Under the pieces are notes generated by a model. It was not told the origin of the DNA. It did not search any database and saw only the letters and a program-made list of their open reading frames with translations. A DNA stretch of 64,000 bases from Acutalibacter sp. 1XD8-36 (GTDB lineage Bacteria > Bacillota > Clostridia > Oscillospirales > Acutalibacteraceae): positions 1 to 64,000 of the forward strand of contig NZ_QZDU01000011.1 of assembly GCF_009917525.1 (NCBI RefSeq), in the 5' to 3' direction. Shown here in pieces: positions 32,496-39,455 of the stretch (positions are counted from its first letter, which is position 1; each line of letters starts with the position of its first letter). The position numbers were made by a program, and so were the translations under genes.

Positions 32496-33332
32496 ATGGT
32501 GAAAATACTTACCGACAGCTCCTGCGACCTGTCCCCTGCCCGCTGTGAGGAGCTGGGCGTAGAAATGTTGCCCATCACGGTGAATTTTGGCGGCGAGAGC
32601 TTTAGGGCTCATGAGGACATCAGCAACGAGGAGTTCTATGAGAAGCTTGCGGCGGCCTCCGAGCTGCCCAAAACTGCCCAGATAACGCCCGCTTTCTTTG
32701 AGGAGAAGTTCACAGGTTATAAGGAGAGCGGCGAAGAGGTGGTCTGCCTGTTCATATCCTCCATGATGAGCGGCACCCTCCAGTCCGCCCGCATTGCCAA
32801 GAACATGGTCAACGCGGATAAGGTGTATCTTCCCGACACACTCAATGTAACCTTTGCCCTGGGGCTGCTGGTCGAGGAGGCCGTGAAAATGCGGGACCGT
32901 GGCCTCTCCGCTGCAGAGATAGCCTCAGAGGTGGAGAAGCTGGTGCCCAGGGTACGGCTCTGGGCCCTGATAGACGACCTGAAGTACCTGAAGATGGGCG
33001 GGCGGCTCTCCGCCACCAGCGCCCTTGTGGCAAGCATACTGGGTATCTGCCCCATCATAACCCTGGAAAACGGCCTGGTCGAGGTCGTGGGCAAGGCCAG
33101 GGGCAAGAAGGCCGCCTTTAAGTTTATTCAGAACATGGTGGCAAAGGAGCCAATCTCCGGCGATTTTGCGGTCACCATAGGCCATGCCGCCGTGCCAAAC
33201 ACCCGGGACGACTTCATGGACTTCATGAGCGCCGAGCTCAAGAAGCGGGAGATACTGAAGCTGGACATCGGCAGCATAGTTGGCACACACACCGGCCCCG
33301 GAGCCTGCGGCCTGGCATACATCCGCAAGTGA
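32496..33332 (+). CDS. DegV family fatty acid-binding protein
   Basis: A 278-residue protein of the DegV/FakB type, which binds a fatty acid and in some species presents it to the FakA kinase. Family marks are the start KILTDSSCDLSP, the CLFISSMMSGTLQSARIA block, LKYLKMGGRLSATSALVASILGICPII and the end IGSIVGTHTGPGACGLAYI. Normal length. Its last codons overlap the GTG start of the next gene by four bases. No fakA homologue is in the window. Confidence 0.92.
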   Translation: MVKILTDSSCDLSPARCEELGVEMLPITVNFGGESFRAHEDISNEEFYEKLAAASELPKTAQITPAFFEEKFTGYKESGEEVVCLFISSMMSGTLQSARIAKNMVNADKVYLPDTLNVTFALGLLVEEAVKMRDRGLSAAEIASEVEKLVPRVRLWALIDDLKYLKMGGRLSATSALVASILGICPIITLENGLVEVVGKARGKKAAFKFIQNMVAKEPISGDFAVTIGHAAVPNTRDDFMDFMSAELKKREILKLDIGSIVGTHTGPGACGLAYIRK

Positions 33333-33709
33333 GACGGCGCGCCCTCATAGCCCTGGGGATATTCCTGGCCCTGGGGGCGGGGGCCGCAGGGCTCCTGCTC
33401 CTGCGGCCCTCCTGCCTGATACTGGAATATACCGGGTTCTACTGCGCCGGCTGCGGCACCCAGCGCATGGTGCTTGCCCTTCTTAGGGGCGACCTAAAAA
33501 GCGCTGCGGGGCTGAACATCTTTATGCTGGCGGCGCTGCCTGCGGCCGGCATATACGCAGCTATAGAGGCTGTGAGGTATGTGCGCGGTGAAAGGCTTCT
33601 GTGCAGAGCCAAGGGGTTTGTGCCGGTTTTGCTGGGCGTACTGGCGGCAGCGGCGGTGTTTACCCTGCTGCGCAACCAGCCCGGGCTTCGTTGGCTGGCC
33701 CCAGCCTGA
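33329..33709 (+). CDS. DUF2752 membrane protein
   Basis: A 126-residue protein with three membrane segments and the family motif FYCAGCGTQRMVLALLRGD between the first two. Function unknown; the Cys-x-x-Cys-Gly segment may bind metal or form a disulfide. It starts at GTG 33329 inside the degV stop region, so it is translationally coupled. Confidence 0.85.
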   Translation: MRRRALIALGIFLALGAGAAGLLLLRPSCLILEYTGFYCAGCGTQRMVLALLRGDLKSAAGLNIFMLAALPAAGIYAAIEAVRYVRGERLLCRAKGFVPVLLGVLAAAAVFTLLRNQPGLRWLAPA

Positions 33710-33759
33710 AAAAAATGTTGCCTTTTTTTGAAAATATTGAAATTTGTGCAATTTGGCAC

Positions 33760-33788
33760 TTGACTAGCAGAGTCCATAATTCTATAAT
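33760..33788 (+). promoter_or_regulatory. Promoter of the RpiR-family gene
   Basis: TTGACT (33760-33765) and TATAAT (33783-33788) are 17 bases apart. The leader is about 85 bases. Confidence 0.8.
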
Positions 33789-33877
33789 AGAAATTGCCCA
33801 TACGGGGCCTGTCGTTATATTAGACGCGGAAAATTCTTTCAATCCGTAAAAATCTTTTATAAAGAGGGTGCTGACTT

Positions 33878-34741
33878 GTGGCAGGTATCATATTGAAGCT
33901 GAACGAAATCATGGACGCCCTTCCGTCATCAGAGCAGAAGGTCGCCGTATACATGGTGAGCAATCTGGATGATATCGTGGGCGTATCCGTGGAGGAGCTG
34001 GCCTCCCGGAGCGATTCCAGTCAGGCCGCAGTGGTGCGGTTCTGCAAAAAGATGGGCTTTAAGGGTTACAGGGAGTTTTCCATAAAGCTTGCCAGCGAGC
34101 TGGCTGTGGCCATGCACGGCCAAGCAAACAGCCGTGAGTGTCCCGACCTGCGGGCCGGTGATAGGGCGGTAAACGTAATAGACAGCGTTTGCAGGCATAA
34201 TATGCGGGCCATTGAGGACACCGGAGCCCTTATAGACCCGGACCAGGTGGAGCTGGCGGCGGGTAAAATTTTCGAGGCCCGGCGGGTGGATGTGTACGCC
34301 GTGGCTGCCTCCCACCTGGCGGCTTTAGATGCCCAGCAGAAGCTTCTGCGCATAGGGAAGCTGGCCTCCGCCTACTCGGACCCCCACCTGCAGCTGTCCT
34401 CCGCGGCCTCCCTCGGCCCCGGGGATGTGGTGCTGGCCCTGTCATGGTCCGGTGAAGCCAGAGAGGTCCTCCACGCCTGTGAAGCCGCCCGGCGCAGCGG
34501 AGCCTTCATTATCTCCATCTCGAAGCTGGGGCAGGTGAGCCTTAACTCCTATTCGGACGTACACTTTGGCTTGAGCGCTCCCGAGCCCTCTCTGGGCAGC
34601 GGGGCAATGAGCTCAAGAATAGCCCAGATGACTATGGTGGACATCCTGTTCTCCTGCCTTGTGAGCCGTCACTACGAGGAGACCGCCCCTTATCTGGAGC
34701 GCACCAGGCAGGCGTCCCTTGCCGTTAGAGTCCCGCAGTAA
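33878..34741 (+). CDS. MurR/RpiR family transcriptional regulator with SIS domain
   Basis: A 287-residue regulator. The N-terminal RpiR HTH contains SVEELASRSDSSQAAVVRFCKKMGFKGYREFSIKLASEL (about residues 35-75). A C-terminal SIS sugar-phosphate isomerase fold follows (about 115-260), with VYAVAASHLAALDAQQKLLRIG and DVVLALSWSGEAREVLHAC. Such proteins sense sugar phosphates. The start is GTG 33878 after AAAGAGGG. It has its own promoter and terminator. No sugar catabolic operon is adjacent on the same strand, so the target is unclear. Confidence 0.9.
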   Translation: MAGIILKLNEIMDALPSSEQKVAVYMVSNLDDIVGVSVEELASRSDSSQAAVVRFCKKMGFKGYREFSIKLASELAVAMHGQANSRECPDLRAGDRAVNVIDSVCRHNMRAIEDTGALIDPDQVELAAGKIFEARRVDVYAVAASHLAALDAQQKLLRIGKLASAYSDPHLQLSSAASLGPGDVVLALSWSGEAREVLHACEAARRSGAFIISISKLGQVSLNSYSDVHFGLSAPEPSLGSGAMSSRIAQMTMVDILFSCLVSRHYEETAPYLERTRQASLAVRVPQ

Positions 34742-34750
34742 CATAATGTC

Positions 34751-34785
34751 AAAAGCCTGACAGCTTGAAGCTGTCAGGCTTTTTT
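34751..34785 (+). terminator. Terminator after the RpiR-family gene
   Basis: The perfect stem aaaagcctgacagc/gctgtcaggctttt with a five-base loop and T-run also suits the convergent dipeptidase gene. Confidence 0.93.
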
Positions 34786-34856
34786 ACAGGCTTTTCGCCG
34801 CATAACACAGTGGTGAAGCCGCATATGGTTAGGACAGGACAGAGACAAAGCCCTGT

Positions 34857-36236
34857 TTAGTCCGCAGTATACATACGGTACATGGCCTCCAGGCATATCT
34901 GAGCGTGGAGCTTGAATTTTTCAAGGTTTATCTGCTCGTTCACGTCGTGCTCATGGGCGGGGATATCGTCGGCAAATCCCGGCCCGAAGGCTACGCCCTT
35001 GCCGAACATCTGCCGGGCGTAGGTGCCGCCGCCCATGGAGAAAATAGTGCAGTCCTCGCCGGTCACCTCTTTATACGCGCCGGAAAGCAGGGTCACCAGT
35101 GGGCTCTCCTTAGGCAGGTACAGGGGCACCGCGTCGCTCAGGAGGACATACTCAAGGCCTGCCTCCCTTACAGCCTTCTCTATAGTCTCGGATATCCACT
35201 TGCCGTCTTTAGTGGCGGGATAGCGGATGTCAACGGTGAGGCTGCAGGACTCGGGGGTAACATTCACAATGCCCAAATTAAAGGTGAGCGGACCGCTGGG
35301 CTCGTCGCTGATGTCCACACCAAGCAGGCTGCCGTCGCTGGTGAGGGCTATCCGCTCATGGATGAAGCCAAAGAATGCCCCCATGCGCTCAGAGCCGAAA
35401 ACCTCTGTCAGCAGCTCAACCAGGTATGAGGCGGCGTTTTTGCCCAGCTGCGGTGAGGCGGCGTGGGCGGCCTTGCCCTTTGCCAGCAGCGTGGCACCGT
35501 CCTCGGTGCGGGTCAGCTCTATCTCTATCTCACAGGACTTGGCGGCTTCGCTGAGCTTGTCAAACTCAGCGGCTGTGCAGACTATCCGGCACTCGGCCTT
35601 GGAGGGCACGGCATTTGCAACCGTACCGGCAGTAAAGGACTTAACCACCGGGGAGTCGTTGGGGGCCTTGACATTGAAATTCAGGCCGCCCTTCTCACAG
35701 TGGCATATACCGTAGCCCGCGTCGGGGGTGAAGCCCATGTCGGGGTGCTGCTCCTTGCTGAAATAGTGGGCCATATCCTTCATGCCTATCTCCTCTGCGG
35801 AGCCGAAAATAACCCGGAGCTTGCGCTTACCGGAAACACCTGCGTCCTTAATTGCCCGCAGGCAGTGGAGGGCCACTATTGCCGCGCCCTTATTGTCGGC
35901 GACGCCCCGGCCTATGGCCCTGCCGTCTTCAGTCAGCTCCATCTTAAACGGGTCCGTGGCCCAGCCCTCACCGGCGGGAACGACATCCAGGTGGGCCATG
36001 ACAACGGCGTTGCCCTCCCCCTCCCCTATCTCGGCATGGGCGGCGTAGTAGTCCACATTCTTGGCCTTCAGCCCGTAGCTCTCAGCCATCTCCACGGCGG
36101 TGTCCAGGGCCCGGGCGCACTGGTTGCCGAAGGGGTGCTCCCCCTCAGAGGGCACGGCAACCGATGGCACGGCCACCATCCTGCCAAGGTCCCGGACGAT
36201 ATCGTCCCAATAGTTCAGTATCTTCTCTCCAAACAT
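34857..36236 (-). CDS. pepV: PepV-like M20 dipeptidase
   Basis: A 459-residue cytoplasmic zinc peptidase of the M20 PepV/Sapep group. The first metal motif is VVMAHLDVVPAGEGWATDPF (His and Asp). The second is GRGVADNKGAAIVALHCL, and the catalytic Glu pair is in FGSAEEIGMKDM. The lid domain follows, and the last metal ligand is in DIPAHEHDVNEQI. It cleaves dipeptides in characterised relatives. ATG 36236 has a GAGAGGAAAAG site. Its upstream region holds the second copy of the short inverted-repeat element. Confidence 0.9.
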   Translation of the reverse strand: MFGEKILNYWDDIVRDLGRMVAVPSVAVPSEGEHPFGNQCARALDTAVEMAESYGLKAKNVDYYAAHAEIGEGEGNAVVMAHLDVVPAGEGWATDPFKMELTEDGRAIGRGVADNKGAAIVALHCLRAIKDAGVSGKRKLRVIFGSAEEIGMKDMAHYFSKEQHPDMGFTPDAGYGICHCEKGGLNFNVKAPNDSPVVKSFTAGTVANAVPSKAECRIVCTAAEFDKLSEAAKSCEIEIELTRTEDGATLLAKGKAAHAASPQLGKNAASYLVELLTEVFGSERMGAFFGFIHERIALTSDGSLLGVDISDEPSGPLTFNLGIVNVTPESCSLTVDIRYPATKDGKWISETIEKAVREAGLEYVLLSDAVPLYLPKESPLVTLLSGAYKEVTGEDCTIFSMGGGTYARQMFGKGVAFGPGFADDIPAHEHDVNEQINLEKFKLHAQICLEAMYRMYTAD

Positions 36237-36273
36237 TTTTCTTTTCCTCTCTTTCAGTCCAGAATCTGTCAGC

Positions 36274-36330
36274 TATAGTAAACGCACTTGGCGCGGGTAC
36301 ACCCGTGCCGCTAAGTGCGTTAGCTATGAT
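36274..36330. mobile_element. MITE-like inverted-repeat element, copy B (~57 bp)
   Basis: tatagtaaacgcactt (36274-36289) and its near reverse complement (36313-36330) flank a 23-base core (36290-36312) that is the exact reverse complement of 1874-1896 in copy A. This copy lacks the two extra hairpins of copy A. It sits in the divergent gap between the pepV-like gene and spmA, close to both start regions, so it may affect their expression. Confidence 0.7.
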
Positions 36331-36388
36331 AAGCTTAAACTCTTTTGCGCCCAAAGTCAATAAAAATTTCTGAAACAGGAGGCTCCCG

Positions 36389-36985
36389 GTGATAAACTAT
36401 ATATGGTTTGGGATGATAGCCCTAAGTGTGGTTTGCGCGGCGGTAAACGGACGGCTGCCGGAGCTGTCGTCCGCATTGATGGAAGGGGCCGGGAGCGCTG
36501 TCCAGCTGTCTATAACGCTGCTGGGAAGCATGTGCGCCTGGCTTGGGTTTTTGAAGATAGCCGAGCGCGGCGGGCTCACCCGACTGCTGGCGGCAGGCTT
36601 CTCCCCTATAATCGACTGGCTCTTTCCTGACTACCGCGGGGATGAGGGGCTCAAGGGGAAAATCTGCATGAACCTCTCGGCAAACCTACTGGGCCTTGGA
36701 AACGCCGCAACGCCCCTGGGTCTCTCTGCGATGGAGGCCATGGCTGAAAAGGCCGGGGACGGTGTGCCCAGCAGGGGCATGATACTGTTTGTGGTGATAA
36801 ATACCGCCTCATTACAGCTTCTGCCGGTGAATATGGCGGCTATGCGTGCCTCCTGCGGGAGTGCCGCACCCTTCGGGGTGCTCCCGGAAATATGGGCCAC
36901 ATCCCTGGGGGCGCTTGTCACGGCGGTGGCAGTTTGCAAGCTGCTGGAGCAAAGGTCAGGGAGGCTCTGCACATGGAACAGATAG
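36389..36985 (+). CDS. spmA: Spore maturation protein A
   Basis: A 198-residue membrane protein of the nucleoside-recognition (Gate) family. It has four to five hydrophobic segments, and the conserved block LSANLLGLGNAATPLGLSAMEAM is typical of SpmA. In Bacillus, SpmA and SpmB are needed for spore core dehydration. The start is GTG 36389 with CAGGAGG upstream. It overlaps spmB by 13 bases. Confidence 0.93.
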   Translation: MINYIWFGMIALSVVCAAVNGRLPELSSALMEGAGSAVQLSITLLGSMCAWLGFLKIAERGGLTRLLAAGFSPIIDWLFPDYRGDEGLKGKICMNLSANLLGLGNAATPLGLSAMEAMAEKAGDGVPSRGMILFVVINTASLQLLPVNMAAMRASCGSAAPFGVLPEIWATSLGALVTAVAVCKLLEQRSGRLCTWNR

Positions 36986-37497
36986 GCGCGGCGGCGCTGC
37001 CGGTAATAGTCGGAGTGATACTCCTCTTTGGATTCTTTAAGGATGTAGACGTGTTCGACGCGTTTGTGTCCGGGGCGAAGGATGGTATAAAGACCACCAT
37101 AGGGCTGCTGCCCACCCTTATAGGGCTGATAGTGGCGGTGAACATGGTAAAGGCCTCCGGGCTGCTTGAGGCCCTCTGTGCCCTATGCGGGCCGCTTGTA
37201 CAGGGGCTTGGCGTGTCCCCCGAGGTGCTGCCCCTGGCGCTGCTGAGGCCCGTATCAGGGTCGGGGTCGTCGGCCTACACCCTGTCCCTGCTGGAGCAGT
37301 TCGGGCCGGACAGCGAGACCGGCAAGATAGCCTCGGTGCTGGCCTCCTCAACCGAGACCACCTTCTATGCGGTGACCGTGTACTTTGGGGCGGTGGGGTG
37401 CAAAAAGCTCAGGTATACGCTGCCCGCGGCCCTTGCCGGGGATTGTATGGCGGTGGTACTGTCGGTGGTTACGGTTAAGTTTTTTGCTCAGATATAG
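36973..37497 (+). CDS. spmB: Spore maturation protein B
   Basis: A 174-residue membrane protein and partner of SpmA. It has the family segments SGAKDGIKTTIGLLPTLIGLIVAV and LLRPVSGSGSSAYTLSLLEQFGPDS, followed by SSTETTFYAVTVYFGAVG. ATG 36973 lies inside the end of spmA, so the two are translated together. A terminator follows at once. Confidence 0.93.
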   Translation: MEQIGAAALPVIVGVILLFGFFKDVDVFDAFVSGAKDGIKTTIGLLPTLIGLIVAVNMVKASGLLEALCALCGPLVQGLGVSPEVLPLALLRPVSGSGSSAYTLSLLEQFGPDSETGKIASVLASSTETTFYAVTVYFGAVGCKKLRYTLPAALAGDCMAVVLSVVTVKFFAQI

Positions 37498-37531
37498 AAA
37501 AGTTCCACCGCCTGGACGGTGGAACTTTTTC
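37497..37531. terminator. Bidirectional terminator after spmB
   Basis: The stem aaaagttccaccg/cggtggaacttttt with a six-base loop lies between spmB and the convergent dehydrogenase gene. Confidence 0.92.
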
Positions 37532-37533
37532 TA

Positions 37534-38547
37534 TTACTCCTGAGCCATCACGACCACTTTTATTGACTCGCTGCCGCTCTGGGCCTCGATAGCCTCCGAG
37601 AGCTCAGCCAGAGGGTAGCGGTGGGTTATAATTGGGCCGAAATCCACCTTGCCGGAGTTGATAAGGGCAACCGCCCGGTCATGGGTGTCGGGATTCACAA
37701 AGGAGCCCTTTATTGTCAGCTCCTTCTTATATACGTCAAAAAGGGGCACCGGGAACTGGGCCTCGGGCTTGGGGACGCTGAAGAGCACCAGCGTGGCCCC
37801 CTTTGCTGCAAAGTCGAAGGCGGACTTCACCGCCGGGTTATTGCCCACGCACTCTATCACCACGTCTGCCGTACCCTTCACGGTCTCATAGGAGCAGGGG
37901 TCCGTAGGGTCCACAGTCAGGTCCGCCCCCAGAATACTTGCGGCCTCACGGCGCTTCCCGTTGGGCTCGCTGAGTATGAGCCTTGCGGCGCCCGAGAGCT
38001 TTGCCAGCTGGAGCATGATTAGTCCAATGGCCCCGCCGCCTATAATGCAGACCGTCTGCCCGGGCCTTATCCCGGCTAAGTCAATACCGTGGAGACAGCA
38101 GGCCAGGGGCTCAGCCATGGCCCCTGCCTCAAAGCTGACACTGGGGTCCAGGCGGAAGGCCTGGGCCTCGGGCACCAGGCTGTACTGGGCGAAGCCGCCG
38201 TCCCTGGTGACTCCAACGGCCTGCATGCTCTCACAGAGCTGCTTTTTACCGTTGCGGCAGTACACACACTGGCCGCAGTAGATATTTGGGTCAACGGTCA
38301 CATGGTCCCCGGGCTGAAGGGAGGTTACCCCCTCCCCTGCCTCTATGACCTCGCCGGAATACTCATGGCCCAATACCACCGGAGGGTTTACATCCGCCGA
38401 GCCGGGCTCGCCATTTTTAATATGCACATCCGTGCCGCAGACGCCGCATACCATGTTCTTTATGACTACCTCCCCGGGCCCCGCCTTGGGTATTGCGGTA
38501 TCCCGAAGCTGGAAGCTTCCGTTGCCTACAAAGTAATTTGCTTTCAT
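37534..38547 (-). CDS. Zinc-dependent medium-chain alcohol/polyol dehydrogenase
   Basis: A 337-residue MDR enzyme. Catalytic zinc ligands lie in CGVCGTDVHI and GHEYSGEVIEAGEGV. The structural zinc lobe has four Cys (YCGQCVYCRNGKKQLCE). The NAD(P) fold starts at CIIGGGAIGLIMLQLAKLSGA. It most resembles sorbitol/threonine dehydrogenase-type members; the substrate is not certain. It lies downstream of the rex-adhE-kinase run but behind a terminator, with its own AGGAGTGAT site. Confidence 0.87.
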   Translation of the reverse strand: MKANYFVGNGSFQLRDTAIPKAGPGEVVIKNMVCGVCGTDVHIKNGEPGSADVNPPVVLGHEYSGEVIEAGEGVTSLQPGDHVTVDPNIYCGQCVYCRNGKKQLCESMQAVGVTRDGGFAQYSLVPEAQAFRLDPSVSFEAGAMAEPLACCLHGIDLAGIRPGQTVCIIGGGAIGLIMLQLAKLSGAARLILSEPNGKRREAASILGADLTVDPTDPCSYETVKGTADVVIECVGNNPAVKSAFDFAAKGATLVLFSVPKPEAQFPVPLFDVYKKELTIKGSFVNPDTHDRAVALINSGKVDFGPIITHRYPLAELSEAIEAQSGSESIKVVVMAQE

Positions 38548-38562
38548 AGTATCACTCCTAAA

Positions 38563-38599
38563 ATCAAGAAAAGGGGGAAGCTCTTGCCTCCCCCTTCCT
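38563..38599 (-). terminator. Terminator of the rex-adhE-kinase transcript
   Basis: On the minus strand aagggggaggcaagagcttc is followed by cccccttttcttgattt, giving a stem of about seven G-C pairs and a T-rich tail. Other small inverted repeats lie at 38615-38680. Confidence 0.65.
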
Positions 38600-38679
38600 G
38601 TATAATACTTATTCCGCGACGGTAAAACTATCGTTTACCTCGCAACAGCGCGCCGCTTTGCGCGCCCCGCGAAGTTGGC

Positions 38680-39435
38680 TTATTCGTACTCTACGACGTT
38701 CACCCAGCCCATGAGGAACTCGCGCTCCTCAGGCTTGCCCTTGACGGACTGGGAGGCAGCCACGATGGGCAGCCACTTCTGCACATACTGCTTTGCAGTA
38801 TCGGACTTCTTGCAGAACAGGTCCAGGTACTGGTCTGCACCCTCCATGTCGCCGTTGAGCCAGAACAGCAGGTAGGTGCGGGCCACGTCGGCGCTGGCGT
38901 TGCCCTGGGTGGCATGGGCCCAGTCCAGGACAGCGTAGCCGCCGTCGGGCTTTATAACCACGTTGGAGGGGTTAAAATCCCCGTGGCAGAGCTTACGGTG
39001 CTTGGGCAGGCTGTCCAGGCGCGCGTCCAGCTCATAGCGGGTGGTGGCGTCAAGGCCAGTCTGGGAAATCTTCCTGCGCATTTTCTCATGGAGGAAGCTG
39101 AGCATGGGGGCGCTCTTTGTGTGCAGCTCCATCTGAATGTCGACTAAGCGCTCCAGGTACTGCTGCTTCTTCTCGGGCTCCTCCTCCATCAGGCGGGCCA
39201 TGGTCTTGCCCTCGATGAAGTCGGTGACGATGGCCCACTTGCCGTCGACCATCTCAACGCCCTGCACATGGGGCATGGGTATGCCGGTCTCCTCAACGCG
39301 GGCAATGTTCAGAGCCTCGTTAAGGATGTCGGCCTTGGAAAAGTCCTCGTCAAATACCTTTATGACCTTATCGCCTTCACGGTAAATGGTCTTGGAGGTG
39401 CGTGCCGCGATAACTCTTGCATTTTCCAGATTCAT
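38680..39435 (-). CDS. Aminoglycoside phosphotransferase/choline kinase-like protein
   Basis: A 251-residue small-molecule kinase fold. It has an N-terminal nucleotide lobe (TIYREGDKVIKVFDEDF with a candidate Lys), a hinge near VTDFIEGKTMARLM, the catalytic loop LCHGDFNPSNVVIKP (HGDxxPxN) and the metal site AVLDWAHA. Substrates in this family range from aminoglycosides to choline or sugars, and nothing here supports drug resistance in particular. It lies 20 bases after adhE and is probably cotranscribed with it. Confidence 0.8.
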   Translation of the reverse strand: MNLENARVIAARTSKTIYREGDKVIKVFDEDFSKADILNEALNIARVEETGIPMPHVQGVEMVDGKWAIVTDFIEGKTMARLMEEEPEKKQQYLERLVDIQMELHTKSAPMLSFLHEKMRRKISQTGLDATTRYELDARLDSLPKHRKLCHGDFNPSNVVIKPDGGYAVLDWAHATQGNASADVARTYLLFWLNGDMEGADQYLDLFCKKSDTAKQYVQKWLPIVAASQSVKGKPEEREFLMGWVNVVEYE

Positions 39436-39455
39436 AATCTATACTCCTCCCTAAA

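Noticed and set aside
38680-39435. Aminoglycoside resistance gene
   Set aside because: The kinase motifs are shared by many non-resistance kinases and the operon context is fermentative metabolism.
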